From positions 120,960-184,959 of the forward strand of contig JAGLBA010000002.1 in assembly GCA_018260475.1 (NCBI GenBank): a stretch of DNA of 64,000 nt. Direction: 5' to 3'. Shown one piece after another: positions 27,394 through 35,860 of this stretch (position 1 is the first letter of the stretch; each line of letters starts with the position of its first letter). Below the pieces are notes generated by a model. The model searched no databases, was not told the DNA's origin, and saw nothing but the letters and a program-made list of their open reading frames with translations. The stretch is from Chryseobacterium sp. Lineage in GTDB: Bacteria > Bacteroidota > Bacteroidia > Flavobacteriales > Weeksellaceae. The position numbers and the translations under genes are program-made.

Positions 27394-27747
27394 TTACTTT
27401 TTGTAAGCCGCATCTTTGATCCTTGCTTTCTTACCGCGAAGGTCTCTGAAGTAGTAGATTCTTGATCTTCTAACTTTACCTCTTCTATCCACCTCGATTT
27501 TTTGGAGAGCAGGCATGTTGATAGGGAATACCCTTTCTACACCTACATCACCACTCATTTTTCTGATGGTAAATGTTTTTGTAAGGCCTGTACCTCTCAA
27601 CTGGATCACTGTTCCTTTGAAGAACTGTGTTCTTGTTTTCTGGCCTTCCTTAATTTCGTAATACACAGTGATGGTGTCACCGGCTTTGAATTCTGGGAAT
27701 TCTTTTTTAGCAATGTACTTGTCTTGTACGTACTGTAATAAATCCAT
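27394..27747 (-). CDS. rplS: 50S ribosomal protein L19
   Basis: Ribosomal protein bL19 at the 30S-50S interface. From the ATG at 27745-27747 the product has 117 residues (MDLLQYVQDKYIAKKEFPEF), the normal length; an upstream ATG at 27786 would add 13 residues not seen in the family. Diagnostic segments: FKAGDTITVYYEIKEGQKTR, QFFKGTVIQLRGTGLTKTFT, RKMSGDVGVERVFPINMPAL, RRGKVRRSRIYYFRDLRGKKAR. It is monocistronic in this window with a well-formed promoter and a leader of about 70 nt that may hold a regulatory structure. Confidence 0.99.
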   Translation of the reverse strand: MDLLQYVQDKYIAKKEFPEFKAGDTITVYYEIKEGQKTRTQFFKGTVIQLRGTGLTKTFTIRKMSGDVGVERVFPINMPALQKIEVDRRGKVRRSRIYYFRDLRGKKARIKDAAYKK

Positions 27748-27820
27748 TTTTTTTATAATAAAATGTTTTGTCGAGCTAAGCAACATACACGGCCTTCGTC
27801 AGAGGTTGGTTAACAGTCTG

Positions 27821-27851
27821 CAAAATTATTAATAAATTTTAAGCCTAGCAA
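27821..27851 (-). promoter_or_regulatory. Promoter of rplS (TTG-N20-TAATTTTG)
   Basis: On the minus strand a TTG (27849-27851) precedes an exact TAnnTTTG match (27821-27828) by 20 bases, the canonical Bacteroidota spacing. The start codon is about 73 bases downstream. Confidence 0.7.
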
Positions 27852-27946
27852 CTTTTATTTGAAATTATTTTAAACCTATTTATCTGCTAATTAGTCAATC
27901 CAAGTCAATGCACAGAGAAAATAAAATCAAAATCAGAACCTTTAAA

Positions 27947-27980
27947 AGAAAAAACACTAGCTAGATTTTTTCGCTAGTGC
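27947..27980 (-). terminator. Intrinsic terminator of the etfB-etfA operon
   Basis: Seven-base-pair stem CACTAGC/GCTAGTG, loop of 11 bases, T-run following on the minus strand, about 60 bases after the etfA stop. Confidence 0.7.
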
Positions 27981-28036
27981 TTAATTAATTTTGATTAATA
28001 AACTGTATCGATTTTTTTGAAAGGGTCTAAAAAGGA

Positions 28037-28987
28037 TTATCCTTTCAATGCTTTGATTTTCTCGTTCAATGCCGGAACGACTTGGAAGGCGTCTCCCACC
28101 ACACCGTAATCGGCAGATTTGAAGAAAGGTGCTTCCGGATCGCTATTAATCACTACAATGGTCTTAGACGAGTTCACACCAGCCAAATGCTGGATTGCGC
28201 CGGAAATCCCTACAGCGATGTACAGGTTCGGGGAAATTGCTTTCCCAGTCTGTCCCACATGCTCGCTGTGAGGCCGCCAGCCGATGTCGGAGACAGGTTT
28301 TGAACAAGCTGTAGCAGCGCCCAAAGTGGCAGCCAAATCTTCGATCATGCCCCAGTTTTCCGGGCCTTTCATACCGCGGCCGGCGGAAACAACGATTTCG
28401 GCTTCCTTCAAATCCAGTTTGCCGGAAGATTGCTCGTGGGAAAGAACTTTAGTATCCTCATTGGCCACAGTAAGATTTCTCACCTCTTCTGATCCTGATG
28501 CCGGATTTTCTTTAACACCAAATGCGTTTTGGGAAACTGTAACGATTACGCCGTTGCTCTCTGCTTTTGCGTGCATATAGCCTTTTCCGGAGAACGCTCT
28601 TCTTTTAACTTGAAATGGAGAAACGCTTTCTGGAGCTTCTAAAACATTGGTAATCAAAGAGAAATCTTTCATCACCGCAAGCATTGGCGCAACAGAGGAC
28701 GCATCCGTAGTGTGGGGGAATACGACGATGTTTCCATCAGCCGCTACCTCGTTCATAGCTTGTGCGTAAGCCTTTGCGCTGAAGTTTTTCAGACCTTCGT
28801 CTTTTATGTTAATGACTTTTTCCGCACCATACTTATACAATAGGTCGGAGGAATCGGTTGGGTTGATGCTCACCGCCGTCACGCTGTCACCGGACTGTGC
28901 CGCGATAGTTTTGGCATAAGAAACGGCCTCGAATGCCGCTTTTTTGTACACCCCGTTTATATTTTCTGCGTAAACAAATACTGCCAT
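28037..28987 (-). CDS. etfA: Electron transfer flavoprotein subunit alpha
   Basis: FAD-binding subunit of the electron transfer flavoprotein, which carries electrons from acyl-CoA and other dehydrogenases to the quinone pool. It has 316 residues. The C-terminal FAD domain is intact: [20 protein letters not shown], then [20 protein letters not shown], then [17 protein letters not shown] and [21 protein letters not shown]. The N-terminal half is the shortened type normal in Bacteroidota. It follows etfB by 55 bp; the spacer is AT-rich word-like DNA. Confidence 0.97.
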   Translation of the reverse strand: MAVFVYAENINGVYKKAAFEAVSYAKTIAAQSGDSVTAVSINPTDSSDLLYKYGAEKVINIKDEGLKNFSAKAYAQAMNEVAADGNIVVFPHTTDASSVAPMLAVMKDFSLITNVLEAPESVSPFQVKRRAFSGKGYMHAKAESNGVIVTVSQNAFGVKENPASGSEEVRNLTVANEDTKVLSHEQSSGKLDLKEAEIVVSAGRGMKGPENWGMIEDLAATLGAATACSKPVSDIGWRPHSEHVGQTGKAISPNLYIAVGISGAIQHLAGVNSSKTIVVINSDPEAPFFKSADYGVVGDAFQVVPALNEKIKALKG

Positions 28988-29042
28988 TTTGATTGAATTT
29001 TGAGTTAGATTTTGAATTTTGAGAGTAATAATTTTTTAAAAA

Positions 29043-29789
29043 TTAAATTACTTTGGCTTCTTCGTGAAGCAGTCTTACAAGTTCGTCCAAGTTATCAGGA
29101 GATACCATTTTCACGGCCGCTCTTGGTGGTACACTCTCAAAAGAAACCGGCTGAACACGCACCTCAGAAGATGTTGGCTCGGTCACCTGCAGTGGCTTCG
29201 TACGGGCGGACATGATGCCGCGCATATTCGGGATGATCAAATCTTTTTCTTCCACCAATCCTTTTTGTCCGGCAATCACGGCAGGAAGTTTTATGGAAAT
29301 GGTTTCCTTACCACCCTCTATTTCTCGAACGGCAGTGGCCTCAGATCCATTTATCTCTAAACCTACTGCAGCGTTCACGAACGGAAGGTTCATAAGTTGC
29401 GCCACCATTCCAGGAACGGAACCGCCATTATAATCGCTGGATTCCTTGCCGCAAATAATCAGGTCGTAATTTCCGTTTTGTGCTACGGCTACTATTTCTT
29501 TTGCCGTTTGGTAACTGTCTTTTGGATCGGTATTCACGCGCACGGCATCGTTTGCACCGATTGCAAGCGCCTTTCTTATCACAGGCTCGGTAGTGGCGTC
29601 GCCAACATTCAGAACCGTAACGGTGGCGCCTTGTGATGCTTGAAGTTGGATCGCCTTTGTCAAACCAAATTCATCAAAAGGATTAATAACCCACTGAATC
29701 CCGTTTTTGTCGAAGGCAGAACGGTCTGCCGTGAAATTAATTTTTGAAGTAGTATCCGGAACACTACTGATGCAAACTAATATTTTCAT
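29043..29789 (-). CDS. etfB: Electron transfer flavoprotein subunit beta
   Basis: AMP-binding subunit of the electron transfer flavoprotein. It has 248 residues; the N-terminus MKILVCISSVPDTTSKINFT, the ETF-beta core INPFDEFGLTKAIQLQ, and the AMP-binding signature VNAAVGLEINGSEATAVREI followed by EGGKETISIKLPAVIAGQ are present. Cotranscribed with etfA. A 30-bp perfect palindrome lies 75 bp upstream of the start, and a TATCTTAG element (near TAnnTTTG) at about 29853-29860 may be its promoter. Confidence 0.97.
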   Translation of the reverse strand: MKILVCISSVPDTTSKINFTADRSAFDKNGIQWVINPFDEFGLTKAIQLQASQGATVTVLNVGDATTEPVIRKALAIGANDAVRVNTDPKDSYQTAKEIVAVAQNGNYDLIICGKESSDYNGGSVPGMVAQLMNLPFVNAAVGLEINGSEATAVREIEGGKETISIKLPAVIAGQKGLVEEKDLIIPNMRGIMSARTKPLQVTEPTSSEVRVQPVSFESVPPRAAVKMVSPDNLDELVRLLHEEAKVI

Positions 29790-29863
29790 TTTCTTTTTAA
29801 ATTTATTTTAATTGAAACGCGCTCGCCGCTTTAGGGGAACCTTATACTTTGCTAAGATAATAA

Positions 29864-29893
29864 AAAATGTATTATGCATGCATAATACATTTT
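29864..29893. repeat. 30-bp perfect palindrome upstream of etfB
   Basis: AAAATGTATTATGCA is followed directly by its exact reverse complement, with the centre between 29878 and 29879. It lies between the 3' end of the SDR gene and the etfBA operon. It could be a terminator for the SDR gene, since T/A-rich sequence flanks it, or a dyad operator; the zero-length loop favours a protein-binding dyad slightly. Confidence 0.7.
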
Positions 29894-29915
29894 GAAAATT
29901 TATATTGTTTACATA

Positions 29916-30620
29916 TTATTTGCCAGGCTGCGAGGGTCTCACCTCAATTTTGCTTGGCAGGGTGCGCGGATTCATCTTTATAATATCTAATACCAACTCG
30001 CCGATATCTTCTGGTTGAATCTTCCACTCATCGGCTTCAGTAGGCACATGGCCGTTGAAAAATGTGGAAACCGAGCCTGGCATTATCGTAGAAACTTTGA
30101 TATTATATTTTCTTAAATCCAGCATCACGGCTTGAGTAAATCCGACAACCCCAAATTTGGAAGCATTGTATCCTGCTCCTTTTTCAAAAAAATTGGTTCC
30201 TGCGAGGCTGGAAATGGTAATGTAATAGCCCTCGGATTTCTTTAGTTCCTCTACAGAAGCCTTTAAAGTATGGAAGCATCCGGTAAGATTGGTATCTATC
30301 ATGTCGCTCCACTCTCCCGAAGAAAGTTGGTCCACAGGTTTGAAAATGCCCATTCCGGCATTAGCAATCACATAATCCAGTCGGCCGAATTGATTCAAAA
30401 TTTCTGCAACCGCATGTTCTTCATCTTTAGCATTTCTTACATTAGAAACAATCCCCAATGCCGGAGCATCTTCTAGAGATAGTGCTTCTGATGCTTTTTT
30501 TACTTCGTTTTCATTTCGTCCGGAGATCGCAACGGCGATTCCATTTTCAGTTAAAATTTTTGCGATTCCAAAACCAATTCCCTTGGTTCCACCCGTAATG
30601 TATGCTACTTTTTTACTCAT
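29916..30620 (-). CDS. Short-chain dehydrogenase/reductase (SDR)
   Basis: Classical SDR, an NAD(P)-dependent oxidoreductase of 234 residues starting from the ATG at 30618-30620 (MSKKVAYITGGTKGIGFGIA); an ATG 24 bases upstream would add a tail not seen in the family. The cofactor loop TGGTKGIG lies at residues 9-16, NAGMGI near 85, the catalytic Ser in ISSLAG, and the YxxxK pair in YNASK near 152-156. Basic residues after strand 2 (SGRNENEVKK) suggest NADPH preference. The substrate is unknown; these enzymes are commonly annotated as 3-oxoacyl reductase-like. Confidence 0.9.
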   Translation of the reverse strand: MSKKVAYITGGTKGIGFGIAKILTENGIAVAISGRNENEVKKASEALSLEDAPALGIVSNVRNAKDEEHAVAEILNQFGRLDYVIANAGMGIFKPVDQLSSGEWSDMIDTNLTGCFHTLKASVEELKKSEGYYITISSLAGTNFFEKGAGYNASKFGVVGFTQAVMLDLRKYNIKVSTIMPGSVSTFFNGHVPTEADEWKIQPEDIGELVLDIIKMNPRTLPSKIEVRPSQPGK

Positions 30621-30642
30621 TATAATTTTTGGATAAAAATAC

Positions 30643-30670
30643 AAAAACGCCCTCGAAAGAAGGCGTTTTC
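30643..30670 (-). terminator. Intrinsic terminator of the first T9SS cargo gene
   Basis: AAAACGCC/GGCGTTTT stem with a 10-base loop, beyond the stop at 30693 on the minus strand, followed by T-rich sequence. Confidence 0.75.
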
Positions 30671-30692
30671 TAATGATAAAAGTTTGTTAATA

Positions 30693-31649
30693 TTATTTCT
30701 TGATGAATTTTTTGGTCACTAAGCCTTTATCAGTTTTGATACCTAAAAGATAAACGCCCGGCTGCAGGTTTTTGACATTCACCTTACCATCAACCATGGT
30801 AGCATTACTGCGAATTCCAGCCATATCATAAATATATATGCTTAAAATTTTACTTCTGGTATTAATTTTAACAAAATCTTGTGCTGGATTCGGGAAGATA
30901 GATAAATCTTCCCCATTGATTACTACATCATTAGCACCTAATAGATTTTGTGCGGGAACTGCCTGTACAACTACATTATCGAAGAAGTTATTTGCACTGG
31001 CATTATTTGAACTACTCAAGTTCTCTATTGCATAATCCATTTCAAAAGGATCAGCCTTATCCACACCTGTGATGGTTTTATTGAAGCCTGGCCCTTTAAA
31101 AGTGATGGTTCCCTGTGCAACATTGTAAGCAAATCCCAATCTTACCCAAGTATTAGCAGGTAGAGTAATATTCGCATTCCCTACGCCTAAACTTTCGACG
31201 GTGGTAGTTTTAGCAACAGAATATAAACCTATTACAATTTTACTAGATTGCTCCATCACAATCCCCCCAAGATAGTTAAAATCTACATCATATATCTCAA
31301 GGCCTCCACCTTGCGTATTAGTCGTTGTAGGCCCTGTAAAATAGTCATACTCGACCTGGATGATATTGTTTCCAGCCGTGCGGCCTGCCCATGCGGCATC
31401 TAAACCATCTTTCCAAAAGAATCTGGATGCTCCTTGGCCAGTTGTAGCGGAACCCACGATCTTCAAAACTTTCCCGCCGTGTCCAGCTTCAATCATATAG
31501 TCATTATTGGTACCATTGTATTTTTGATAAGCATTTTGACCAACTGCAGTACCTACATTTAGCGCTTCAAAATTATCTTCTTGAAGAACCTGAGCATTTG
31601 TAAGACAAAGACCTCCGTAAAGAAGAATTGAGAATAGAGATTTTTTCAT
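30693..31649 (-). CDS. Secreted protein with type IX sorting domain (I)
   Basis: Cell-surface or extracellular protein exported by the type IX secretion system. Its 318 residues start with a signal peptide (MKKSLFSILLYGGLCLTNAQ) and end in a type A T9SS C-terminal domain with the usual blocks: SIFPNPAQDFVKI, ILSIYIYDMAGI, and the final PGVYLLGIKTDKGLVTKKFIKK split as PGVYLLGI and KKFIKK. The middle 200 residues look like a beta-sandwich of the concanavalin/LamG kind (QGGGLEIYDVDFNYLGG, NTWVRLGFAYNVAQGTITF). It is a paralogue of the next gene, from which it is separated by 45 bp. No enzyme motif is seen; an adhesin or glycan-binding role is possible. Confidence 0.85.
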   Translation of the reverse strand: MKKSLFSILLYGGLCLTNAQVLQEDNFEALNVGTAVGQNAYQKYNGTNNDYMIEAGHGGKVLKIVGSATTGQGASRFFWKDGLDAAWAGRTAGNNIIQVEYDYFTGPTTTNTQGGGLEIYDVDFNYLGGIVMEQSSKIVIGLYSVAKTTTVESLGVGNANITLPANTWVRLGFAYNVAQGTITFKGPGFNKTITGVDKADPFEMDYAIENLSSSNNASANNFFDNVVVQAVPAQNLLGANDVVINGEDLSIFPNPAQDFVKINTRSKILSIYIYDMAGIRSNATMVDGKVNVKNLQPGVYLLGIKTDKGLVTKKFIKK

Positions 31650-31694
31650 GATAATTTTTTTTAGGTTTTATATTTCTCTTAAAACATTATTTTT

Positions 31695-32693
31695 TTACTT
31701 CTTAATAAATTTCTTGGTAACTACCCCTCCATCGTTTTCCAATTTCAGAATATAAATTCCTTTAGGCAAATCTTTTACATTTAACTTATTACCGTCAAGT
31801 TTCTTGTTAATAACCTTTCCGGTCATATCAAATATCTGTGCGTTTTTAAACTTCAATTTTGAATCGATAAGTAAAACATCAGTCACAGGGTTAGGATAAA
31901 TTTTGAAATCGCTATCAACTTCTACCGCGCCTACATTTCTTGTTCCAAGTTGAGTAGTTTTCACCGCCGAAATCGTAACATTATCTACAGAGGCAGTCAT
32001 AGTATCCGTATTTCCTTGAAGGTAAGGCATATTTATATCGTGTTCATCCGGAGTCAAGCCCGCCACAACAGTATATCCGGATATGTTCAAAGTACTGGTT
32101 GTACCATTTATAGTAAAAGTGATTACACCGTTTACAGTATCATAACTATAGCCTACTTTTACCCAGGTATTAGCAGGAAACACAGTCGCACTAAGCCCCG
32201 AAATTGCGTAAGTATTGACTGTTGCGGTGCTGTTATTAGTGAGACGAGCTAGGCCATTAATCGCCTTTGTAGAGCTATTATACATAATTCCTACAATTCC
32301 AATTCCGGTATTATCATAAATGACAGATCCAAATCTATGTGCGCCAGTAGCTGTCCCTGTATAAATTTCCAAGCTTCCTGTAATGATTTCATTTCCTGCA
32401 TCGCGTTCGATCCAAGCTGCGCCCAAAGTCGTTTTAAAGGCATATCGTACATCGCCTGCAGTAACTCCTGCTCCACCTATAAGTTGCAAAGAGTTTCCGT
32501 GCGCTGCATCTACCTTCACTATTTGGTAGTCGGTAACAGACCCGCCAAATAGATTTATGCCGCCCACTCCCGGTGCAGTCATAGCTGTAGAAACATTTCC
32601 TACTGGATAGGAATCATAAGTATCACTTTCTAAAACTTGCGCATTCATTAGTGAAGCTAAAAGTACTGATGATAATAGTAGAGTTTTTTTCAT
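31695..32693 (-). CDS. Secreted protein with type IX sorting domain (II)
   Basis: Paralogue of the preceding T9SS cargo protein, of 332 residues. Signal peptide MKKTLLLSSVLLASLMNAQ, an initial VLESDTYDSYPVGNVST-like segment comparable to VLQEDNFEALNVGTAVG in its neighbour, a beta-sandwich middle (ANTWVKVGYSYDTVNGVITF matches NTWVRLGFAYNVAQGTITF), and a C-terminal T9SS domain (FKIYPNPVTDVLLI, AQIFDMTGKVINKK, LPKGIYILKLENDGG, VVTKKFIKK). Adjacent tandem paralogues suggest a local duplication. Both genes read leftward and may be cotranscribed. Confidence 0.85.
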   Translation of the reverse strand: MKKTLLLSSVLLASLMNAQVLESDTYDSYPVGNVSTAMTAPGVGGINLFGGSVTDYQIVKVDAAHGNSLQLIGGAGVTAGDVRYAFKTTLGAAWIERDAGNEIITGSLEIYTGTATGAHRFGSVIYDNTGIGIVGIMYNSSTKAINGLARLTNNSTATVNTYAISGLSATVFPANTWVKVGYSYDTVNGVITFTINGTTSTLNISGYTVVAGLTPDEHDINMPYLQGNTDTMTASVDNVTISAVKTTQLGTRNVGAVEVDSDFKIYPNPVTDVLLIDSKLKFKNAQIFDMTGKVINKKLDGNKLNVKDLPKGIYILKLENDGGVVTKKFIKK

Positions 32694-32866
32694 AAGGAAG
32701 ATTTTATGGTTAAAACTTAAAGTATTAAAGCCAATTATGTTTACTATGTTTTTCTGTGTTGTAAAATTAATATAATTTTAACGTACATGCAAATAATTTA
32801 ACAAAAATAATGCAAAAATTATATCATAATCTTAACACAAAGAAAAAAGTCTAAGTTTTATAATAT

Positions 32867-32890
32867 AAAAAATCCCGTCTATAGACGGGA
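32867..32890 (-). terminator. Intrinsic terminator of the M20 dipeptidase gene
   Basis: Perfect self-complementary TCCCGTCTATAGACGGGA followed on the minus strand by a T-run, 28 bases after the dipeptidase stop. Confidence 0.75.
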
Positions 32891-32917
32891 AGAACATATT
32901 TATTTGGTTTGAGATTC

Positions 32918-34297
32918 CTACTTGGCATAATTCTTAAAAAACAATGGAATACTTTCTATGCCTTTGTAAAAATTGAAGAGGCCATAATGCTCATTTGGTG
33001 AATGAATGGCATCGGAATCTAAACCGAAGCCCATCAATACAGATTTTGCGCCCAGAACCTGCTCGAACATTGCCGTGATAGGGATGCTGCCCCCACTGCG
33101 GTATGGCAACACTTCTCTTCCGAATGCAGTTTCCATAGCTTGTTTCGCAGCACGAAATTCTTTGGTGTCACTTTGTAATACATAAGGCATTCCGCCGTGG
33201 TGTGGTGTAACTTTTACTTTTACATTTTCAGGAGCAATTTTTTCAAAATATTTGGTAAATTTTTCAGTAATCTCTTCCGGAGTTTGAAAAGGCACTAAGC
33301 GCATCGAGATTTTTGCAAATGCCTTACTTGGTATTACTGTTTTTGCACCTTCACCGGTGTAGCCACCCCAAATACCATTGCAATCCAAAGTCGGCCTGAT
33401 GGAGGTTCTTTCCAGAGTTGTGAAACCTTTCTCGCCTTCCAAACCGCTCAGTCCGATGGCGTTTTTGAACGCTTCCTGATCGTCTTTCAACTTGTTCATT
33501 TCGGCGCGTTCTTCCAACGAAACTTGATCTACATTATCATAAAAACCATCGATTTGAATTCTTCCATTTTCATCAATTAAATTTGAAATCATTCTGGACA
33601 AAACATGAATAGGGTTCGGTACAGCACCACCATAAAGCCCAGAGTGCAGGTCGCGGTTTGGCCCTTCCACTTCCACCTCCACATAACTCAATCCACGAAG
33701 CCCCGTGGTTACGGTAGGCTGCTCGTTGGAATAGATATGCGTATCGGAAATGAGGATGCAGTCGCAAGCGAGTTTTTCTTTGTTTTCATTTACAAAAACG
33801 CCGAGGTTGACAGAACCTACTTCTTCCTCCCCTTCCAAAATAAATTTAACATTACAAGGAACGACACCCGTTTTCATCATAGCCTCGAACGCCTTGATGT
33901 GCATGAAAAATTGACCCTTGTCATCCGCGGACCCGCGCGCAAATATGGCACCATCCGGGTGAAGTTCGGTTTTCTCGATATAAGGCTCGAAAGGCGGCTT
34001 TCTCCAAAGTTCAATCGGGTCGGCAGGCTGCACATCGTAATGGCCGTACACCAAAACCGTAGGCAGGCTGCTATCTGTGATTTTATCTCCGTACACAATC
34101 GGGTATCCTGCTGTTTGGCAGATTTCAACATTATCCGCGCCGGCATTTTTCAAGAGGTCGGCTACTTTTTCTGCACATTTTAGGACATCATCTTTATAGG
34201 CAGGATCGGCCGAAATGGACGGAATCCTTAGCAGATCAAACAATTCATCCACGAAACGCTGCTTGTTTTCCTGAATATAATTTAGGGTTTCTTGCAT
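32918..34297 (-). CDS. M20 family dipeptidase
   Basis: Zinc-dependent di/tripeptidase of the M20 (CNDP-like) family, in the cytoplasm. It has 459 residues. Metal and catalytic motifs are in order: VLVYGHYDVQPAD (His and Asp near residue 86), RGSADDKGQFFMHIKA (bridging Asp), LEGEEEVGS (general base Glu and metal Glu), ISDTHIYSNEQPTVTTGLRG and the terminal ligand in DSDAIHSPNEHYGL (His). The dimerisation domain starts with RDLHSGLYGGAVPNP. It has a terminator of its own; a TTCG-loop hairpin lies just upstream and belongs to the lipoprotein gene. Confidence 0.95.
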   Translation of the reverse strand: MQETLNYIQENKQRFVDELFDLLRIPSISADPAYKDDVLKCAEKVADLLKNAGADNVEICQTAGYPIVYGDKITDSSLPTVLVYGHYDVQPADPIELWRKPPFEPYIEKTELHPDGAIFARGSADDKGQFFMHIKAFEAMMKTGVVPCNVKFILEGEEEVGSVNLGVFVNENKEKLACDCILISDTHIYSNEQPTVTTGLRGLSYVEVEVEGPNRDLHSGLYGGAVPNPIHVLSRMISNLIDENGRIQIDGFYDNVDQVSLEERAEMNKLKDDQEAFKNAIGLSGLEGEKGFTTLERTSIRPTLDCNGIWGGYTGEGAKTVIPSKAFAKISMRLVPFQTPEEITEKFTKYFEKIAPENVKVKVTPHHGGMPYVLQSDTKEFRAAKQAMETAFGREVLPYRSGGSIPITAMFEQVLGAKSVLMGFGLDSDAIHSPNEHYGLFNFYKGIESIPLFFKNYAK

Positions 34298-34315
34298 TTT
34301 AGTATAGTTTAAATA

Positions 34316-34341
34316 TTAAAAAAAAGCCTTGCCGAAGCAAG
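34316..34341 (-). terminator. Intrinsic terminator of the small lipoprotein gene
   Basis: CTTGC/GCAAG stem closed by a TTCG tetraloop (minus strand) and followed by GCTTTTTTTT. Confidence 0.75.
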
Positions 34342-34367
34342 ACCATTTATATTTTACCAGGACAGTA

Positions 34368-34682
34368 TTATTTGTGTTCTGCGGTGGAGTTATTTACAGG
34401 TGCGCTGGTGGTGTTCACAGTAGATTCTACAGTGCCGTGCGGCGCAGGACTCGCGGAAACAGCCGTAGCGGTCGTGTCGGTTCCATTAATGGTTACCGCC
34501 GTGTTAGCAGCAGGTTTGGAAGTGTCTATCACTGGTGCAATCACGGTGCGGTGCTCAGTGGCGTCGCTGTATCTAGCGGTACCCTCTTCCATTTTCAGTG
34601 CATTTTTATTGCCGCCTTGCGGTATTTTTTTACAGCTTGCTGCCATAGAGGCTAGCGCGAGGCATATCACGATTTTTCTCAT
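34368..34682 (-). CDS. Small Thr/Ala-rich lipoprotein
   Basis: No family recognised. From the ATG at 34680-34682 the product has 104 residues: a lipoprotein signal MRKIVICLALASMAASC with the lipidated Cys at 17, KK after it, then a low-complexity chain rich in Thr, Ala, Ser, Pro and Val (TDTTATAVSASPAPHG, TVNTTSAPVNNST) ending in EHK. An ATG 51 bases upstream would place 17 residues before the signal and is unlikely. A flexible surface or periplasmic tether is possible. The gene is a single unit with a good terminator. Confidence 0.7.
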   Translation of the reverse strand: MRKIVICLALASMAASCKKIPQGGNKNALKMEEGTARYSDATEHRTVIAPVIDTSKPAANTAVTINGTDTTATAVSASPAPHGTVESTVNTTSAPVNNSTAEHK

Positions 34683-34767
34683 TCTGAAATTTTTTGATGG
34701 CTCAAATGTAAGAAATATCGCAGTTTTTAGCAAAAAAATTCAATAAGTTTTTATATAATGGCCTTTG

Positions 34768-35859
34768 CTAAAAGATTTTGCCACCGAAATCACCAAAAAG
34801 TTCGTCCTCCACCATCATTTGGTCGTATTTTTTGGCAAGGATTTTCTTGAGTTTATTCATGGAACTCACTTGTTCCAATTCCCATTTTGCGGTTTCCGCG
34901 ATATGCCGAAGTTCGAGTTCGTGCGCACTGATTTTTTTCTCCACCGTTTTTTCAGTTTTCGCTAAACCGATGATGCGGTAATAGTAGGAATATTCGGAGT
35001 TGTTTTTTAGCGCTGAAATTTCATAATTCATCTCGGAGATTTTGTCGTTCATTTGGTCAATGAGTTTTTTCTGGTTGGCTTCCGCTAGTTGTACTTCCTC
35101 AAAAATTTCGGGATCCACTTCCAACGCGAACATCAGAAGTGCATAGTAGTCGCGGCTTTCCCATGCCGTGGTGAGAGTTTTCATCTGCTCTTCCTTCCTC
35201 GCGCGTTCCTCTTCGTCCCGAAAAATATCGGGGTGCACTTTCTTAGCTAATTTTTTATAGATTTTTTGAAAATCCAAATCGGTATTGCTCACCTTTAGTT
35301 TTTGTTCGCGGTCTTTCGCGTGGGCATCTTGGCGGAATTGTTCCTCGCGCATCCTCTGCTCGAATTTATCATAATCCCAAAAGTTTTCAAATTCGAAATC
35401 TATTACCTCATCCTTTCCCGAAAAATCGCGAAACATTTTCTTCATATGACGGGTGATCGTCTCCTTTTCTTCATCGCTAAGGTTTTCAAACTGTTTCTTT
35501 TGTAACTGGTCATATTTTTCTTCCACTTCCGGCGAAATAGTGTGCGAAATGTTTCTCAAAATATTATATTCCTCATTAATCATGGCGTGCATCACCTCGC
35601 GCTGCCATTTCGTAAAGCCTTTTGAATCCACGCTTTTTAATAAAATTAACAGACGATTTTCCTTTGCTCCTACGATTTCATTTCGGATTGGGGCGGTACG
35701 GGATTTCACAAGCGAACGAATATTTCGCAAGTGTTCCTCCAAATTCGCCCGTTCTTTTTTAAGTTTCTCCATCCGCTTCATTTTCAGCGCAATATCTGCA
35801 GCTACGGATGTTTTTGCTTCTTCGGTTTTGTCCCCGAATATCTTAATGAGTTGATTCAT
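34768..35859 (-). CDS. J-domain-like protein
   Basis: Charged, largely helical 363-residue cytoplasmic protein with a J-domain-like core near residues 210-262: FQKIYKKLAKKVHPDIFRDE contains the HPD tripeptide at the right place between two helices, then KEEQMKTLTTAWESRDYYAL. The flanks are coiled-coil-like (EKLKKERANLEEHLRNIRSL at the start; KLIDQMNDKISEMNYEISAL and EKTVEKKISAHELELRHIAE later). It is probably a DnaK co-chaperone of narrow specificity; the client is unknown. The start lies one base after the stop of the upstream methyltransferase gene, indicating tight cotranscription. Confidence 0.8.
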   Translation of the reverse strand: MNQLIKIFGDKTEEAKTSVAADIALKMKRMEKLKKERANLEEHLRNIRSLVKSRTAPIRNEIVGAKENRLLILLKSVDSKGFTKWQREVMHAMINEEYNILRNISHTISPEVEEKYDQLQKKQFENLSDEEKETITRHMKKMFRDFSGKDEVIDFEFENFWDYDKFEQRMREEQFRQDAHAKDREQKLKVSNTDLDFQKIYKKLAKKVHPDIFRDEEERARKEEQMKTLTTAWESRDYYALLMFALEVDPEIFEEVQLAEANQKKLIDQMNDKISEMNYEISALKNNSEYSYYYRIIGLAKTEKTVEKKISAHELELRHIAETAKWELEQVSSMNKLKKILAKKYDQMMVEDELFGDFGGKIF

Positions 35860-35860
35860 T

